The notes below the pieces were generated by a model. That model had not been told where the DNA came from. It saw only the letters and a program-made list of their open reading frames with translations, and did not search any database. Positions 51,659-60,330 of a stretch of DNA of 64,000 nt are shown here, piece by piece. Numbering within the stretch: the stretch's first letter is position 1; each line of letters opens with the position of its first letter. The stretch is from Mycobacterium kansasii ATCC 12478 (GTDB taxonomy: Bacteria > Actinomycetota > Actinomycetes > Mycobacteriales > Mycobacteriaceae). The DNA is taken from assembly GCF_000157895.3 (NCBI RefSeq), contig NC_022663.1, forward strand, positions 62,001-126,000, in the 5' to 3' direction. The translations under genes and the position numbers were made by a program.

Positions 51659-53376
51659 TGCGGTTGACCCGGGAGCGCTACGCGCAACTGTACGGTCCTA
51701 CCACCGGTGACCGGATCAGACTGGCCGACACCGATCTGCTGGTCGAAATCAGCGAAGACCGCTGCGGTGGGCCGGGACTGGCCGGCGACGAGGCAGTGTT
51801 CGGTGGCGGCAAGGTGTTGCGCGAGTCGATGGGCCAGGGCCGCGCGACCCGGGCCGAGGGCGCACCCGACACCGTCATCACCGGTGCGGTGATTATCGAC
51901 TATTGGGGAATCATCAAGGCCGACATCGGGATTCGTGATGGCCGCGTTGTCGCGATCGGCAAGGCAGGCAATCCCGACACCATGTCGGGTGTCCATCCGG
52001 ATCTGGTCGTCGGACCCTCCACCGAGGTCATCGGCGGCAACGGGCGCATTCTTACCGCCGGCGCCATCGACTGTCACGTGCACTTGATCTGCCCGCAGCT
52101 GATACCCGTAGCGCTCGGCGCCGGCGTCACCACCATCATCGGCGGCGGAACCGGGCCGGCCGAAGGCACTAAGGCCACTACTGTCACCCCCGGGGCATGG
52201 CATTTGGCCCGGATGCTGGAATCACTGGATTGCTGGCCGGTGAACTTCGCCCTGCTCGGCAAGGGAAACACCGTCAGCCACGAGGGGCTGTGGGAGCAAT
52301 TGCGCGGGGGCGCATCGGGTTTCAAATTGCATGAGGACTGGGGATCCACCCCCGCGGCCATCGACACCTGCCTGACCGTTGCCGATGCCGCCGGGGTGCA
52401 GGTGGCGCTGCACACCGACACCCTCAACGAGATGGGATTCGTCGAAAACACCATTGCCGCCATTGCCGGCCGTTCGATCCACACCTACCACACCGAGGGC
52501 GCCGGCGGCGGCCACGCACCCGACATCATGAGAGTGGCCGGGCAGCCGAATGTGCTGCCCAGTTCCACCAATCCGACTCGTCCGCACACGGTGAACACGC
52601 TCGACGAGCACCTGGACATGCTGATGGTCTGCCATCATCTCAATCCCTCGGTGCCCGAAGACCTGGCCTTTGCCGAAAGCAGGATCCGCCCGTCCACCAT
52701 GGCCGCCGAAGATCTGCTGCACGACATGGGGGCGATCTCGATGATCGGCAGCGACTCCCAGGCCATGGGCCGCATCGGCGAGGTGGTGCTGCGCACCTGG
52801 CAGACCGCCCACGTGATGAAACGCCGTCGGGGCACGCTGCCCGGTGATGGCCGGGCCGACAACAACCGGGCACGTCGCTACGTCGCGAAGTACACCATCT
52901 GCCCGGCGGTCGCGCACGGCATGGACCACGAGATCGGCTCGATCGAGGTGGGCAAGCTCGCCGATCTGGTGCTATGGGAGCCGGCATTTTTCGGGGTGCG
53001 CCCGGACCTGGTGCTCAAGGGCGGTGCGATCGCCTGGGCGGCTATGGGCGACGCCAACGCGTCCATACCCACGCCCCAACCGGTGCTGCCAAGACCGATG
53101 TTCGGCGCCGCCCCGGCCACTGCGGCGGCCACTTCGGTGCACTTCGTGGCGCCGGCATCGATCGATGCGGGATTGGCCGATCGGCTCGCAATCAACCGGC
53201 GGCTGGTTCCGGTGGCCGATGTACGCGCCGTGGGCAAGGCCGATTTGCCGCTCAACGACGCACTGCCCATCATCGAGGTCGATCCCGACACCTTCACCGT
53301 GCGTATCGACGGGCAGGTGTGGCAGGAGCAGCCAGCCACGGAACTTCCCATGACGCAACGGTATTTCTTATTCTAG
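51655..53376 (+). CDS. ureC: Urease alpha subunit (catalytic)
   Basis: This 573-residue catalytic subunit carries the nickel-binding HxH in DCHVHLICPQ, the carbamylated lysine segment GFKLHEDWG and the flap and acid-base segment with HTEGAGGGHAPDI and MVCHHLNP. GSDSQAMGR holds the final Asp ligand. It hydrolyses urea to ammonia and carbamate. It begins with two ATG codons (51655 and 51658) inside the ureB stop. The active site needs UreDFG for nickel loading, all encoded downstream; no ureE is present, as in M. tuberculosis. Adjacent gdmH would feed it urea from guanidine. Confidence 0.97.
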   Translation: MMRLTRERYAQLYGPTTGDRIRLADTDLLVEISEDRCGGPGLAGDEAVFGGGKVLRESMGQGRATRAEGAPDTVITGAVIIDYWGIIKADIGIRDGRVVAIGKAGNPDTMSGVHPDLVVGPSTEVIGGNGRILTAGAIDCHVHLICPQLIPVALGAGVTTIIGGGTGPAEGTKATTVTPGAWHLARMLESLDCWPVNFALLGKGNTVSHEGLWEQLRGGASGFKLHEDWGSTPAAIDTCLTVADAAGVQVALHTDTLNEMGFVENTIAAIAGRSIHTYHTEGAGGGHAPDIMRVAGQPNVLPSSTNPTRPHTVNTLDEHLDMLMVCHHLNPSVPEDLAFAESRIRPSTMAAEDLLHDMGAISMIGSDSQAMGRIGEVVLRTWQTAHVMKRRRGTLPGDGRADNNRARRYVAKYTICPAVAHGMDHEIGSIEVGKLADLVLWEPAFFGVRPDLVLKGGAIAWAAMGDANASIPTPQPVLPRPMFGAAPATAAATSVHFVAPASIDAGLADRLAINRRLVPVADVRAVGKADLPLNDALPIIEVDPDTFTVRIDGQVWQEQPATELPMTQRYFLF

Positions 53377-53382
53377 TGGCCT

Positions 53383-53426
53383 CTAGTGACCATCCAGTGA
53401 CCCTCCAGTGACCCTCCGGTGACCTC
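53383..53426. repeat. 11-bp tandem repeat at ureC-ureF junction, 4 copies
   Basis: Units CTAGTGACCAT, CCAGTGACCCT, CCAGTGACCCT and CCGGTGACCTC run head to tail. Each contains GTGACC, and the last one supplies the ureF start codon. A period of 11 shifts frame from unit to unit. Confidence 0.92.
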
Positions 53427-54054
53427 GCTTGCTGTGCTCCTCGCCCTAGCCGATTCGCGGCTACCCACCGGATCGCACGTGCACTCCGGTGGCATCGAAG
53501 AGGCCGTCACCAGCGGCCTGGTGACCGATCTGGTCACCTTGGAGGCGTTTCTGACACGACGGATCCGCAGCCACGGACTGGTCACGGCGTCGATAGCGGC
53601 GGCGGTGCACCGGGGCGAGCTGATGCCGGCCGACGCCGATCACGAAACCGACGCCCGCACACCGGCTCCCGCGGCCAGAGAGGCTTCCCGCAGCCAGGGT
53701 CGGGGGCTGGCTCGGTTGGCCCGGACCGTGTGGCCCGAAGCCGGCTGGGACGATCTCGGCCTGCGGCCGCATCTGGCGGTGGCCGCGGGACGCGTAGGGG
53801 CTGTCAGCGGGCTGCCCCCGGAACACAATGCGCTGCACATCGTCTACACCACCATGACAGGTTCGGCCACCGCTGCCCAGCGACTGCTGGCGCTGGATCC
53901 CGCCGACGTCGCAGTTCTTACCTTCCGGCTGTCGCAACTGTGCGAACACACCGCCGCCGAGGCCACCGCCGGACTGGCCGACTTGTCCGATCCGTTGCTC
54001 GACACGCTGGCCCAACGTCATGCCGAACGCGAGCGACCCTTGTTCGCCTCCTGA
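53419..54054 (+). CDS. ureF: Urease accessory protein UreF
   Basis: This 211-residue all-helical accessory protein begins MTSLAVLLALADSRLPTGSHVHSGGIEEAV. It forms the UreD-UreF-UreG complex that delivers nickel to UreC. The GTG at 53419 is embedded in an 11-bp repeat and lacks a normal ribosome site, so start use may be weak or depend on ureC translation, which ends 42 bases before. The length matches Rv1851. Confidence 0.92.
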   Translation: MTSLAVLLALADSRLPTGSHVHSGGIEEAVTSGLVTDLVTLEAFLTRRIRSHGLVTASIAAAVHRGELMPADADHETDARTPAPAAREASRSQGRGLARLARTVWPEAGWDDLGLRPHLAVAAGRVGAVSGLPPEHNALHIVYTTMTGSATAAQRLLALDPADVAVLTFRLSQLCEHTAAEATAGLADLSDPLLDTLAQRHAERERPLFAS

Positions 54055-54064
54055 AAGGTAAACC

Positions 54065-54736
54065 ATGCCAACGCATTCCCACTCACACGCCCACAGCCAC
54101 CGGCCACGACGGGTCCGACAGCCGGGGGAGCCGTTGCGCATCGGCATCGGCGGCCCGGTGGGCTCCGGCAAGACCGCGCTCGTGGCGGCGCTGTGCCGGC
54201 AGTTACGTGACGAGCTGTCCCTGGCCGTGCTGACCAACGACATCTACACCACCGAGGACGCCGACTTCTTGCGCAGGCACGCGGTGCTGCCCGATGACCG
54301 GATTGCGGCCGTGCAGACCGGCGGCTGCCCGCACACCGCGATTCGCGACGACATCACCGCGAATCTGGATGCAATCGACGACTTGATCGCCGCTCACGAC
54401 CCGCTCGACCTGATCCTGGTCGAGTCCGGGGGCGACAACCTCACCGCCACCTTTTCTTCGGGACTAGTGGATGTGCAGATCTTCGTCGTCGACGTAGCCG
54501 GCGGCGATAAGGTGCCGCGCAAGGGCGGGCCGGGGGTCACCTACTCGGATCTGTTGGTAGTCAACAAGACTGACCTGGCCCCGCTGGTGGGCGCCGACCT
54601 GCAGGTCATGTCCCGCGACGCCGACGCGGTGCGCGCCGGCCGGCCGACGGTGCTGCAGTCGTTGACCGAGGACCCGGCCGCCACCGCGGTGCTGGCCTGG
54701 GTTCGTGCCCAACTGGCAGCGGCTGATGCACTCTGA
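54065..54736 (+). CDS. ureG: Urease accessory GTPase UreG
   Basis: This 223-residue SIMIBI GTPase has a histidine-rich nickel-storing N-terminus (HSHSHAHSHRPRR), the P-loop GIGGPVGSGKT, the metal-binding CPH motif (QTGGCPHTAIRDD) and the VVNKTDLAP guanine-specificity motif. The His tail can hold nickel, which compensates for the missing UreE. ATG 54065 has AAAGGTAAACC upstream. It overlaps ureD by 11 bases. The nickel it handles could also matter for the nickel-type guanidine hydrolase next door, which is inference. Confidence 0.95.
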   Translation: MPTHSHSHAHSHRPRRVRQPGEPLRIGIGGPVGSGKTALVAALCRQLRDELSLAVLTNDIYTTEDADFLRRHAVLPDDRIAAVQTGGCPHTAIRDDITANLDAIDDLIAAHDPLDLILVESGGDNLTATFSSGLVDVQIFVVDVAGGDKVPRKGGPGVTYSDLLVVNKTDLAPLVGADLQVMSRDADAVRAGRPTVLQSLTEDPAATAVLAWVRAQLAAADAL

Positions 54737-55460
54737 GATCCTGCTGGTCGCAGCCCGGAACCGCCTGCCGCGCATCCAATCCCGCGGTGGGATCACGGCT
54801 CGTTGCACCGCGCGCGACACCGTATACCTAGTGTCGGCGGCGGCAAACCCGCTCGGTGGCGACATCGTCGACATCCGGGTGGTCGTCGAACAGGGTGCTC
54901 GGCTGCGGCTACGCAGCGCAGCCGGCACGGTGGCGTTGCCCGGTGCCGAAACACCGGTGTCCCAAGCCCATTGGGATATCGAGGTGACCGGCAACCTGGA
55001 TGTGGATCTGGAGCCGACGGTTGTAGCCGCCGCGGCCCGGCACCTGTCGACCGTTGCCCTGCGGCTGCACGAAGGGTGCGAGATCCGCTTCCGCGAACGC
55101 GTTCAGATCGGTAGGTACGGTGAAAGCGAAGGGTTTTGGATGGGCTCGCTGCGGGCCGACCGAAACGGCCTTCCGATGCTGCGACACCGGGTGGAATTGG
55201 GCGCCGGATCGCTGGCCGATGACGTGATCGCGGCGCCTCGGGCCACCATCAATGAGCTGCGTTATCCCGCAACGTTATTCAGTGACGGCATGCCTAGCAC
55301 GTCGACTATCTTGACGTTGGCCGACGGTGGCACGTTGATTACCTGGCAGGGTGACCGGTTACCGGTCAGCTTGCCCGCCGAGCCGCCGGGCGGTGCGCCT
55401 CGGCCGCCAGTACCGCCAGCTGCTCGAGACGGGTGCGCGCGAATGCCTGCTGCTCGGTGA
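54726..55460 (+). CDS. ureD: Urease accessory protein UreD
   Basis: This 244-residue accessory protein begins MHSEILLVAARNRLPRIQSRGGITARC and has the UreD beta-helix core to about residue 210. It is longer than M. tuberculosis UreD (about 208 residues as I recall). The extra Pro/Arg-rich tail is read from DNA that is antisense to the end of ndh, giving a 95-base tail-to-tail overlap. The tail probably has no function. The protein scaffolds UreF and UreG on apo-urease. Confidence 0.9.
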   Translation: MHSEILLVAARNRLPRIQSRGGITARCTARDTVYLVSAAANPLGGDIVDIRVVVEQGARLRLRSAAGTVALPGAETPVSQAHWDIEVTGNLDVDLEPTVVAAAARHLSTVALRLHEGCEIRFRERVQIGRYGESEGFWMGSLRADRNGLPMLRHRVELGAGSLADDVIAAPRATINELRYPATLFSDGMPSTSTILTLADGGTLITWQGDRLPVSLPAEPPGGAPRPPVPPAARDGCARMPAAR

Positions 55461-56751
55461 TGGTCAGCTGGCCCCGCCGAGTGCTCAGGAAGGTCACCGT
55501 CCAGGACAGCAGCGTACTGACCTTGGTCTTGAACCCAACCAGGTAGACCAAGTGCAACACCAGCCAGGCGAACCAGGCGATGAGGCCGCTGAACTCCACC
55601 GGACCGACCTTGGCCACCGCGGAAAACCGCGACACCGTGGCCATGGACCCCTTGTCGAAGTACTGGAAGGGTTCACGCTGAGTCGGGTCGGCCCCGGCGA
55701 GTTCGGCTTTGATCGTGCCGGCGGCGTACTTGGCACCCTGGATCGCGCCCTGCGCCACCCCGGGAACACCCTCGACCGCCGCCATGTCGCCGATGACGAA
55801 CACGTTGGGGTGTCCGGGGATCGTCAGATCCGGCAGCACCTTGACCCGGCCGGCGCGGTCGAGTTCGACCGACGACTGCTCGGCGAGATCGTGGCCCAGC
55901 GCACTTGCCGAGACCCCGGCGGACCACACCTTGCACTGCGACTCGATGCGCCGGATGGTGCCGTCGGAGTCTTTGACGGTGATGCCGTTGCGGTCTACGT
56001 CGGTGACCATGGCACCCAGCTGGATCTCCACGCCCATCTTTTCCAGCCGGGCGGCCGCGCGCTGACCGAGCTTTTCGCCGAATGGCGGCAACACGGCCGG
56101 GGCGGCGTCGAGCAGGATCACCCGCGCCCTGGTCGAATCGATGTGCCGGAACGAGCCCTTCAAAGTGTGGCTGGCCAATTCAGCGATCTGCCCGGCCATT
56201 TCGACGCCGGTGGGGCCGGCGCCGATGACGGTGAACGTCAGCAGCTTGGCCCGTCGTTCCGGATCGCGGGACCGTTCGGCCTGTTCGAACGCGCTCAAAA
56301 TCCGTCCCCGCACCTCGAGCGCATCATCGATGGATTTCATGCCCGGCGCGAACTCGGCGAAGTGGTCGTTGCCGAAGTAGGACTGCCCGGCCCCGGCGGC
56401 GACGATCAGGCTGTCGTACGGGGTTTCGTAGGTGTGGCCGAGCAGGTCGGACACGACGAACTGACCGGCCAGATCGATATGCGTGACGTCACCCAGCAGC
56501 ACCTGCACGTTGCGCTGCCGGCGCAGCACGACGCGAGTCGGCGGGGCGATGTCGCCTTCCGACACGATGCCCGTCGCGACTTGATAAAGCAGCGGCTGGA
56601 ACAGGTGGTGAGTGGTACGGGCGATCAACTTGATGTCGACATCGGCACGCTTGAGCTTCTTTGCCGCGTTGAGGCCGCCGAATCCAGATCCGATGATGAC
56701 GACTCGATGCCTACGACGTGTTTCAGCTGTGGGATCTGGCTGGGGGCTCAT
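55366..56751 (-). CDS. ndh: Type II NADH:quinone dehydrogenase
   Basis: This 461-residue single-subunit enzyme has an FAD-binding motif at the N-terminus (VVIIGSGFGGLNAAKKL), NADH site VIGAGPTGVEMAGQIAEL, VFVIGDMAAVEG near the flavin, and a membrane-associated C-terminal helix region (LIAWFAWLVLHLVYLVGF). It passes electrons from NADH to menaquinone without pumping protons. It is the main NDH-2 of mycobacteria (Rv1854c, 463 residues) and a target in isoniazid and ethionamide co-resistance and of newer inhibitors. ATG 56751 follows AGGAGTAGCGGAGC. Confidence 0.96.
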   Translation of the reverse strand: MSPQPDPTAETRRRHRVVIIGSGFGGLNAAKKLKRADVDIKLIARTTHHLFQPLLYQVATGIVSEGDIAPPTRVVLRRQRNVQVLLGDVTHIDLAGQFVVSDLLGHTYETPYDSLIVAAGAGQSYFGNDHFAEFAPGMKSIDDALEVRGRILSAFEQAERSRDPERRAKLLTFTVIGAGPTGVEMAGQIAELASHTLKGSFRHIDSTRARVILLDAAPAVLPPFGEKLGQRAAARLEKMGVEIQLGAMVTDVDRNGITVKDSDGTIRRIESQCKVWSAGVSASALGHDLAEQSSVELDRAGRVKVLPDLTIPGHPNVFVIGDMAAVEGVPGVAQGAIQGAKYAAGTIKAELAGADPTQREPFQYFDKGSMATVSRFSAVAKVGPVEFSGLIAWFAWLVLHLVYLVGFKTKVSTLLSWTVTFLSTRRGQLTITEQQAFARTRLEQLAVLAAEAHRPAARRAS

Positions 56752-56874
56752 GCTCCGCTACTCCTGAGGGGTCTCCTTGACCGGCCAACGGCAGTTAGCT
56801 ACTACGGTAGCCAAGCCGGGCGCTGAATACCCAGGTGCGAGCGTGTGTAATCAACCACACCCGCAGCTGCGGGG

Positions 56875-57798
56875 CTATAGGCCGAGCAGCGGGCGCAGCA
56901 TTTCGGCGGCTGTGGTGATCAGGCCGGGGCTGTATCCGTGCGCGGACAGGTTGATGATCAGACCATCGACGCCGGTGTCGAGCACCTTGGCTTGGACCTG
57001 GTCGGCGATCTGCGCCGGGCTGCCGATCACCATGCGTCGGCTCGTCTCCGCCGGCATCTGGTCCGGCTTGGCCTTCTCGTCGATCATCACGGTCAACATC
57101 AGACTGGTCTCCAGTGTGGCGGGGTCTCGGCCGGCTTCCTCGCAACGAGCCGCGACGGCGGCCATTTTGCGGGGCAATTCGTCAAGGGCCGCGACGATGT
57201 TGAGATGATCGGCGTAGCTGGCGGCGATTGCGAACGTCTTCTTTTCGCCGCCACCGCCGATCAGGATCGGGATGCGGTCACGGTAACGCGGCTCGGCCAC
57301 GGCCGATTCGGTCGTATACCACTTTCCCGAGAGGGTCGGGCGCTCACCCTTGATCATCGGATCGAGAATCTGCAACGACTCTTCGAGCCGCTCAAATCGG
57401 TCGGTGAAGGTGCCGAACTCGAATCCGAACTGGCGGTGCTCGAGTTCAAACCAGCCGGCGCCGATGCCCAGAATCGCCCGGCCGGCACTGACCACGTCGA
57501 GCGTCGTGATGATCTTGCCGAGCAAAGCCGGGTTGCGGTAGGTGTTGCCGGTCACCAGCGTGCCCAGTTGCAGCCGCTCGGTCGCGGTGGCCAGCGCGCC
57601 CAGGGCCGTGTAGGCCTCCAACATCGGCTGGTCGGGCGTGCCGAGCATGGGCAGCTGATAGAAGTGGTCCATCAGGAACAGCGAGTCGTAGCCGGCAGCT
57701 TCGGCCTCGCGCGCCTGTGCGATGACCGACGGGAACAGCTTTTCGACGCCGGTGCCGTAGGAGAAGTTGGGGATCTGGAAGCCGAGCCTGATAGCCAC
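56875..57798 (-). CDS. LLM-class F420-dependent oxidoreductase (Rv1855c-like)
   Basis: This 307-residue luciferase-like TIM barrel has IRLGFQIPNFSYG at the start, QARE.EAAGYDSLFLMDHF and the IGIGAGWFELEHRQFGFEFG segment that surrounds the deazaflavin. Such enzymes use reduced F420 to transfer hydride to or from varied substrates. The start is GTG 57798. It is downstream of the short-chain dehydrogenase on the same strand (40-base gap), so the two may be co-expressed. The substrate is unknown. Confidence 0.88.
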   Translation of the reverse strand: MAIRLGFQIPNFSYGTGVEKLFPSVIAQAREAEAAGYDSLFLMDHFYQLPMLGTPDQPMLEAYTALGALATATERLQLGTLVTGNTYRNPALLGKIITTLDVVSAGRAILGIGAGWFELEHRQFGFEFGTFTDRFERLEESLQILDPMIKGERPTLSGKWYTTESAVAEPRYRDRIPILIGGGGEKKTFAIAASYADHLNIVAALDELPRKMAAVAARCEEAGRDPATLETSLMLTVMIDEKAKPDQMPAETSRRMVIGSPAQIADQVQAKVLDTGVDGLIINLSAHGYSPGLITTAAEMLRPLLGL

Positions 57799-57838
57799 GG
57801 CATCTACCGTAGCGATCGGCGTGGGTAACCCGACGGAC

Positions 57839-58516
57839 TCAGGCGAAGTGCGCCAGCGCGCCGTGGCTCACGTGCAATGTCTGGCCGGTGATGTGGCGTG
57901 CCGCGGGGGTGGTCAAAAACAGCGCCAACCGGGCGATTTCGGCCGCAACAGGAGCGGGTGTGCGGGAAAGACCCTCGTATCCGGGCTGGACGCTACGGCC
58001 GCACGCGACAGCGTTGACGGTGATGCCGCGGGTGCCGTAAACCTCCGCCTGTCCCGCGACCCAATTGGAGAGGGCGGCCTTGACCGCTGCGTCGGCACTG
58101 CCGGCAGGCGGGTTTTCCGCCACCACACCGATGATGGAGCCACCGGAACGCAAATGGTCACCCACACATTGCACCGTCAGTACCGCCGAGAGCACCGTCG
58201 CATCGAGGGCGTTGCGCCATGCGGCGGCGGTGTCCGACAGCGAGTAGGTCCGCGGATCACCGGCATCCCAGGACGGGGCCGGCACGTTGACGATGGTGTC
58301 CAGGTGATGGGGAAACAAGCTGCGGACCTCGCTGAGGCTCGCGGGGTTGGTGGTGTCGCAGGCAATGGCGTCCACCTCGAGTTCCTTGGCGACAACCTCC
58401 AGCTCGTCGCGTCGGGCACCGACCAGCGTCACCTTGTGACCGTCGTCGCGAAAACCCTCGGCGACCGTACGCCCCAGATCCGTGTCCCCGCCGGTGACCA
58501 GCACCTCCACTGCCAT
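57839..58516 (-). CDS. Short-chain dehydrogenase/reductase-like protein (Rv1856c-like)
   Basis: This 225-residue protein has a Rossmann fold with VTGGDTDLGRTVAEGFRDDGHKVTLVGARR at the N-terminus and LTTPAARHITGQTLHVSHG at the C-terminus. The usual catalytic Tyr-x-x-x-Lys is not clear (AALSNWVAGQAEVYG occupies that area, with Trp for Tyr and Gln for Lys). It may therefore have lost or altered dehydrogenase chemistry. ATG 58516 matches the homologue's 225 residues and follows GAGGTC. It is divergent from modA with 233 bases between. Confidence 0.86.
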   Translation of the reverse strand: MAVEVLVTGGDTDLGRTVAEGFRDDGHKVTLVGARRDELEVVAKELEVDAIACDTTNPASLSEVRSLFPHHLDTIVNVPAPSWDAGDPRTYSLSDTAAAWRNALDATVLSAVLTVQCVGDHLRSGGSIIGVVAENPPAGSADAAVKAALSNWVAGQAEVYGTRGITVNAVACGRSVQPGYEGLSRTPAPVAAEIARLALFLTTPAARHITGQTLHVSHGALAHFA

Positions 58517-58749
58517 GACCTCCTCGTGTTCACCATTGAACCCAGACCCTGGAAGTTCACCCGCCACAGGAGCCTTGCCTGGATCTCGGCATGTTATGGC
58601 CGCAATCCCGGTACATGTTACTGGACAGTAGCTATTCGGCGAAACTCCGCGCCGCGGCGACGCGCAGACGAATTTCCTCACTGTTGCGGCCTGTTCGGCA
58701 GTGCTTTGGCCGGCCGTGGGTGATGCGGTCCGGCTGCTACGTTTGACCA

Positions 58750-59526
58750 ATGCGCCGGATCGGGACGCGGGGCAGTTTGGTATCGACGCTGCTTATCTGG
58801 GGGCTGGTCGCGAGCGTGGCGGCGTGCGGTTCGGCCGCACCGCCGTCGGGCACCCGATCGATCGTGGTGTTCGCGGCCGCGTCACTGAAGCCCGCATTCA
58901 CCCAAATCAGCGAGCAGTTCACGAAAGACAACCCTGGCGCTGGAGTCGACTTCGATTTCGCGGGCTCCTCCGAGCTGGCAACTCAGCTGACCCAGGGCGC
59001 GACGGCCGACGTGTTCGCCTCGGCGGACACCGCCCAGATGGACACCGTCGCCAGGGCCGGGTTGGTGGCCGCAGATCCGGCCAATTTTGCGTCGAACACG
59101 CTGGTCATCGTCACGGCGCCGGGAAATCCGAAGCGGATCGGATCATTCGCCGACCTGGCCGGGCCGGGACTCAGCGTGGTGGTCTGCCAGCAGCCGGTGC
59201 CTTGTGGATCGGCTACCCGGCGCATCGAGGACTCCACCGGGATCCAGCTGCGGCCGGTCAGCGAAGAACTCAGCGTGACCGACGTTCTCAACAAGGTCGC
59301 GACCGGACAGGCCGATGCCGGGCTGGTCTATGTCACCGACGCAATGAATGCCGGCGACAAAGTGGCGACAGTCAAATTTCCCGAGGCCGGTGGCGCGGTG
59401 AATGTGTATCCCATCGTGGTGCTGAGAAAGGCGCCCCAGCCTGAGCTGGCGCGGAAGTTCGTGGCCCTGGTGACGGCCGAGACAGGGCGGCAGATCCTGG
59501 ATCGGTCGGGGTTTGCCAAGCCCTGA
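58750..59526 (+). CDS. modA: Molybdate-binding lipoprotein ModA
   Basis: This 258-residue substrate-binding protein has a lipoprotein signal ending VAAC (Cys26). The ModA fold follows: IVVFAAASLKPAFTQI at the first oxyanion-binding loop, DFAGSSELATQLTQGATADVFASAD, and VYVTDAMNAGDKV near the second. It captures molybdate outside the membrane for the ABC importer. It is separated from modB by nine bases. It corresponds to Rv1857. Confidence 0.95.
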   Translation: MRRIGTRGSLVSTLLIWGLVASVAACGSAAPPSGTRSIVVFAAASLKPAFTQISEQFTKDNPGAGVDFDFAGSSELATQLTQGATADVFASADTAQMDTVARAGLVAADPANFASNTLVIVTAPGNPKRIGSFADLAGPGLSVVVCQQPVPCGSATRRIEDSTGIQLRPVSEELSVTDVLNKVATGQADAGLVYVTDAMNAGDKVATVKFPEAGGAVNVYPIVVLRKAPQPELARKFVALVTAETGRQILDRSGFAKP

Positions 59527-59535
59527 CGAGCTGCT

Positions 59536-60330
59536 GTGCGCCGGCCCGCCGATCTGCCCCGCTGGGTTTACCTTCCCGCCGCGGCGGGGACGGTCTTCGT
59601 GGTATTGCCACTGATTGCGATTGCCCTCAAGGTCGATTGGCCCAACTTCTGGTCGATGATCGCCAGCGCCTCCTCAAAGACAGCACTGGTCCTGAGCCTC
59701 AAGACCGCCGCGGCCAGCACGATGCTGTGCGTTCTGCTGGGGGTGCCGATGGCGCTGGTGCTGGCCCGCAGCCGGGCGCGGCTGGTGCGGTTGCTGCGGC
59801 CGCTGATCCTGCTGCCCCTCGTGCTGCCGCCGGTGGTGGGGGGCATCGCGCTGCTTTACGCATTCGGCCGGCTCGGCTTGATCGGGCACTACCTGGAGGC
59901 GGCCGGCATCAGGATCGCGTTCAGCACGACGGCTGTGGTGCTGGCGCAGACCTTCGTCTCGCTGCCGTTCCTGGTGATATCACTGGAGGGCGCGGCCCGC
60001 ACAGCGGGAGCCGACTACGAGGTTGTCGCGGCCACACTCGGAGCCCGGCCGAGCACGATCTGGTGGCGGGTCACCCTGCCACTGTTGCTACCCGGCATGG
60101 TGTCCGGAGCCGTGCTGGCATTCGCCCGGTCGCTGGGGGAGTTCGGCGCAACCTTGACGTTTGCCGGTTCCCGGCAAGGAGTCACCCGCACCCTTCCGCT
60201 GGAGATCTACCTGCAGCGGGTCAACGATCCGGACGCTGCGGTGGCATTGTCGCTACTTCTGGTAGCGGTGGCGGCGCTGGTCGTACTGGGTCTGGGTACC
60301 CGACGGCTGACCGTGACGGACACCAGGTGA
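59536..60330 (+). CDS. modB: Molybdate ABC transporter permease ModB
   Basis: This 264-residue permease has about five to six spans and the EAA loop with EGAARTAGADYEVVAATLGARPSTIWWRVTLPLL, which docks the ATPase. The start is GTG 59536. The length equals Rv1858. In M. tuberculosis modC follows directly, but here two kinase genes follow and no ModC ATPase is found to the end of the window. The importer must therefore borrow an ATPase from elsewhere, or the gene lies beyond the window, or the system is incomplete. Confidence 0.94.
   Translation: MRRPADLPRWVYLPAAAGTVFVVLPLIAIALKVDWPNFWSMIASASSKTALVLSLKTAAASTMLCVLLGVPMALVLARSRARLVRLLRPLILLPLVLPPVVGGIALLYAFGRLGLIGHYLEAAGIRIAFSTTAVVLAQTFVSLPFLVISLEGAARTAGADYEVVAATLGARPSTIWWRVTLPLLLPGMVSGAVLAFARSLGEFGATLTFAGSRQGVTRTLPLEIYLQRVNDPDAAVALSLLLVAVAALVVLGLGTRRLTVTDTR

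Noticed and set aside
55351..56826. 491-residue plus-strand frame across ndh
   Set aside because: Antisense to ndh, whose FAD and NADH motifs fix the true strand. Only the first 95 bases or so of overlap, with ureD, are real.
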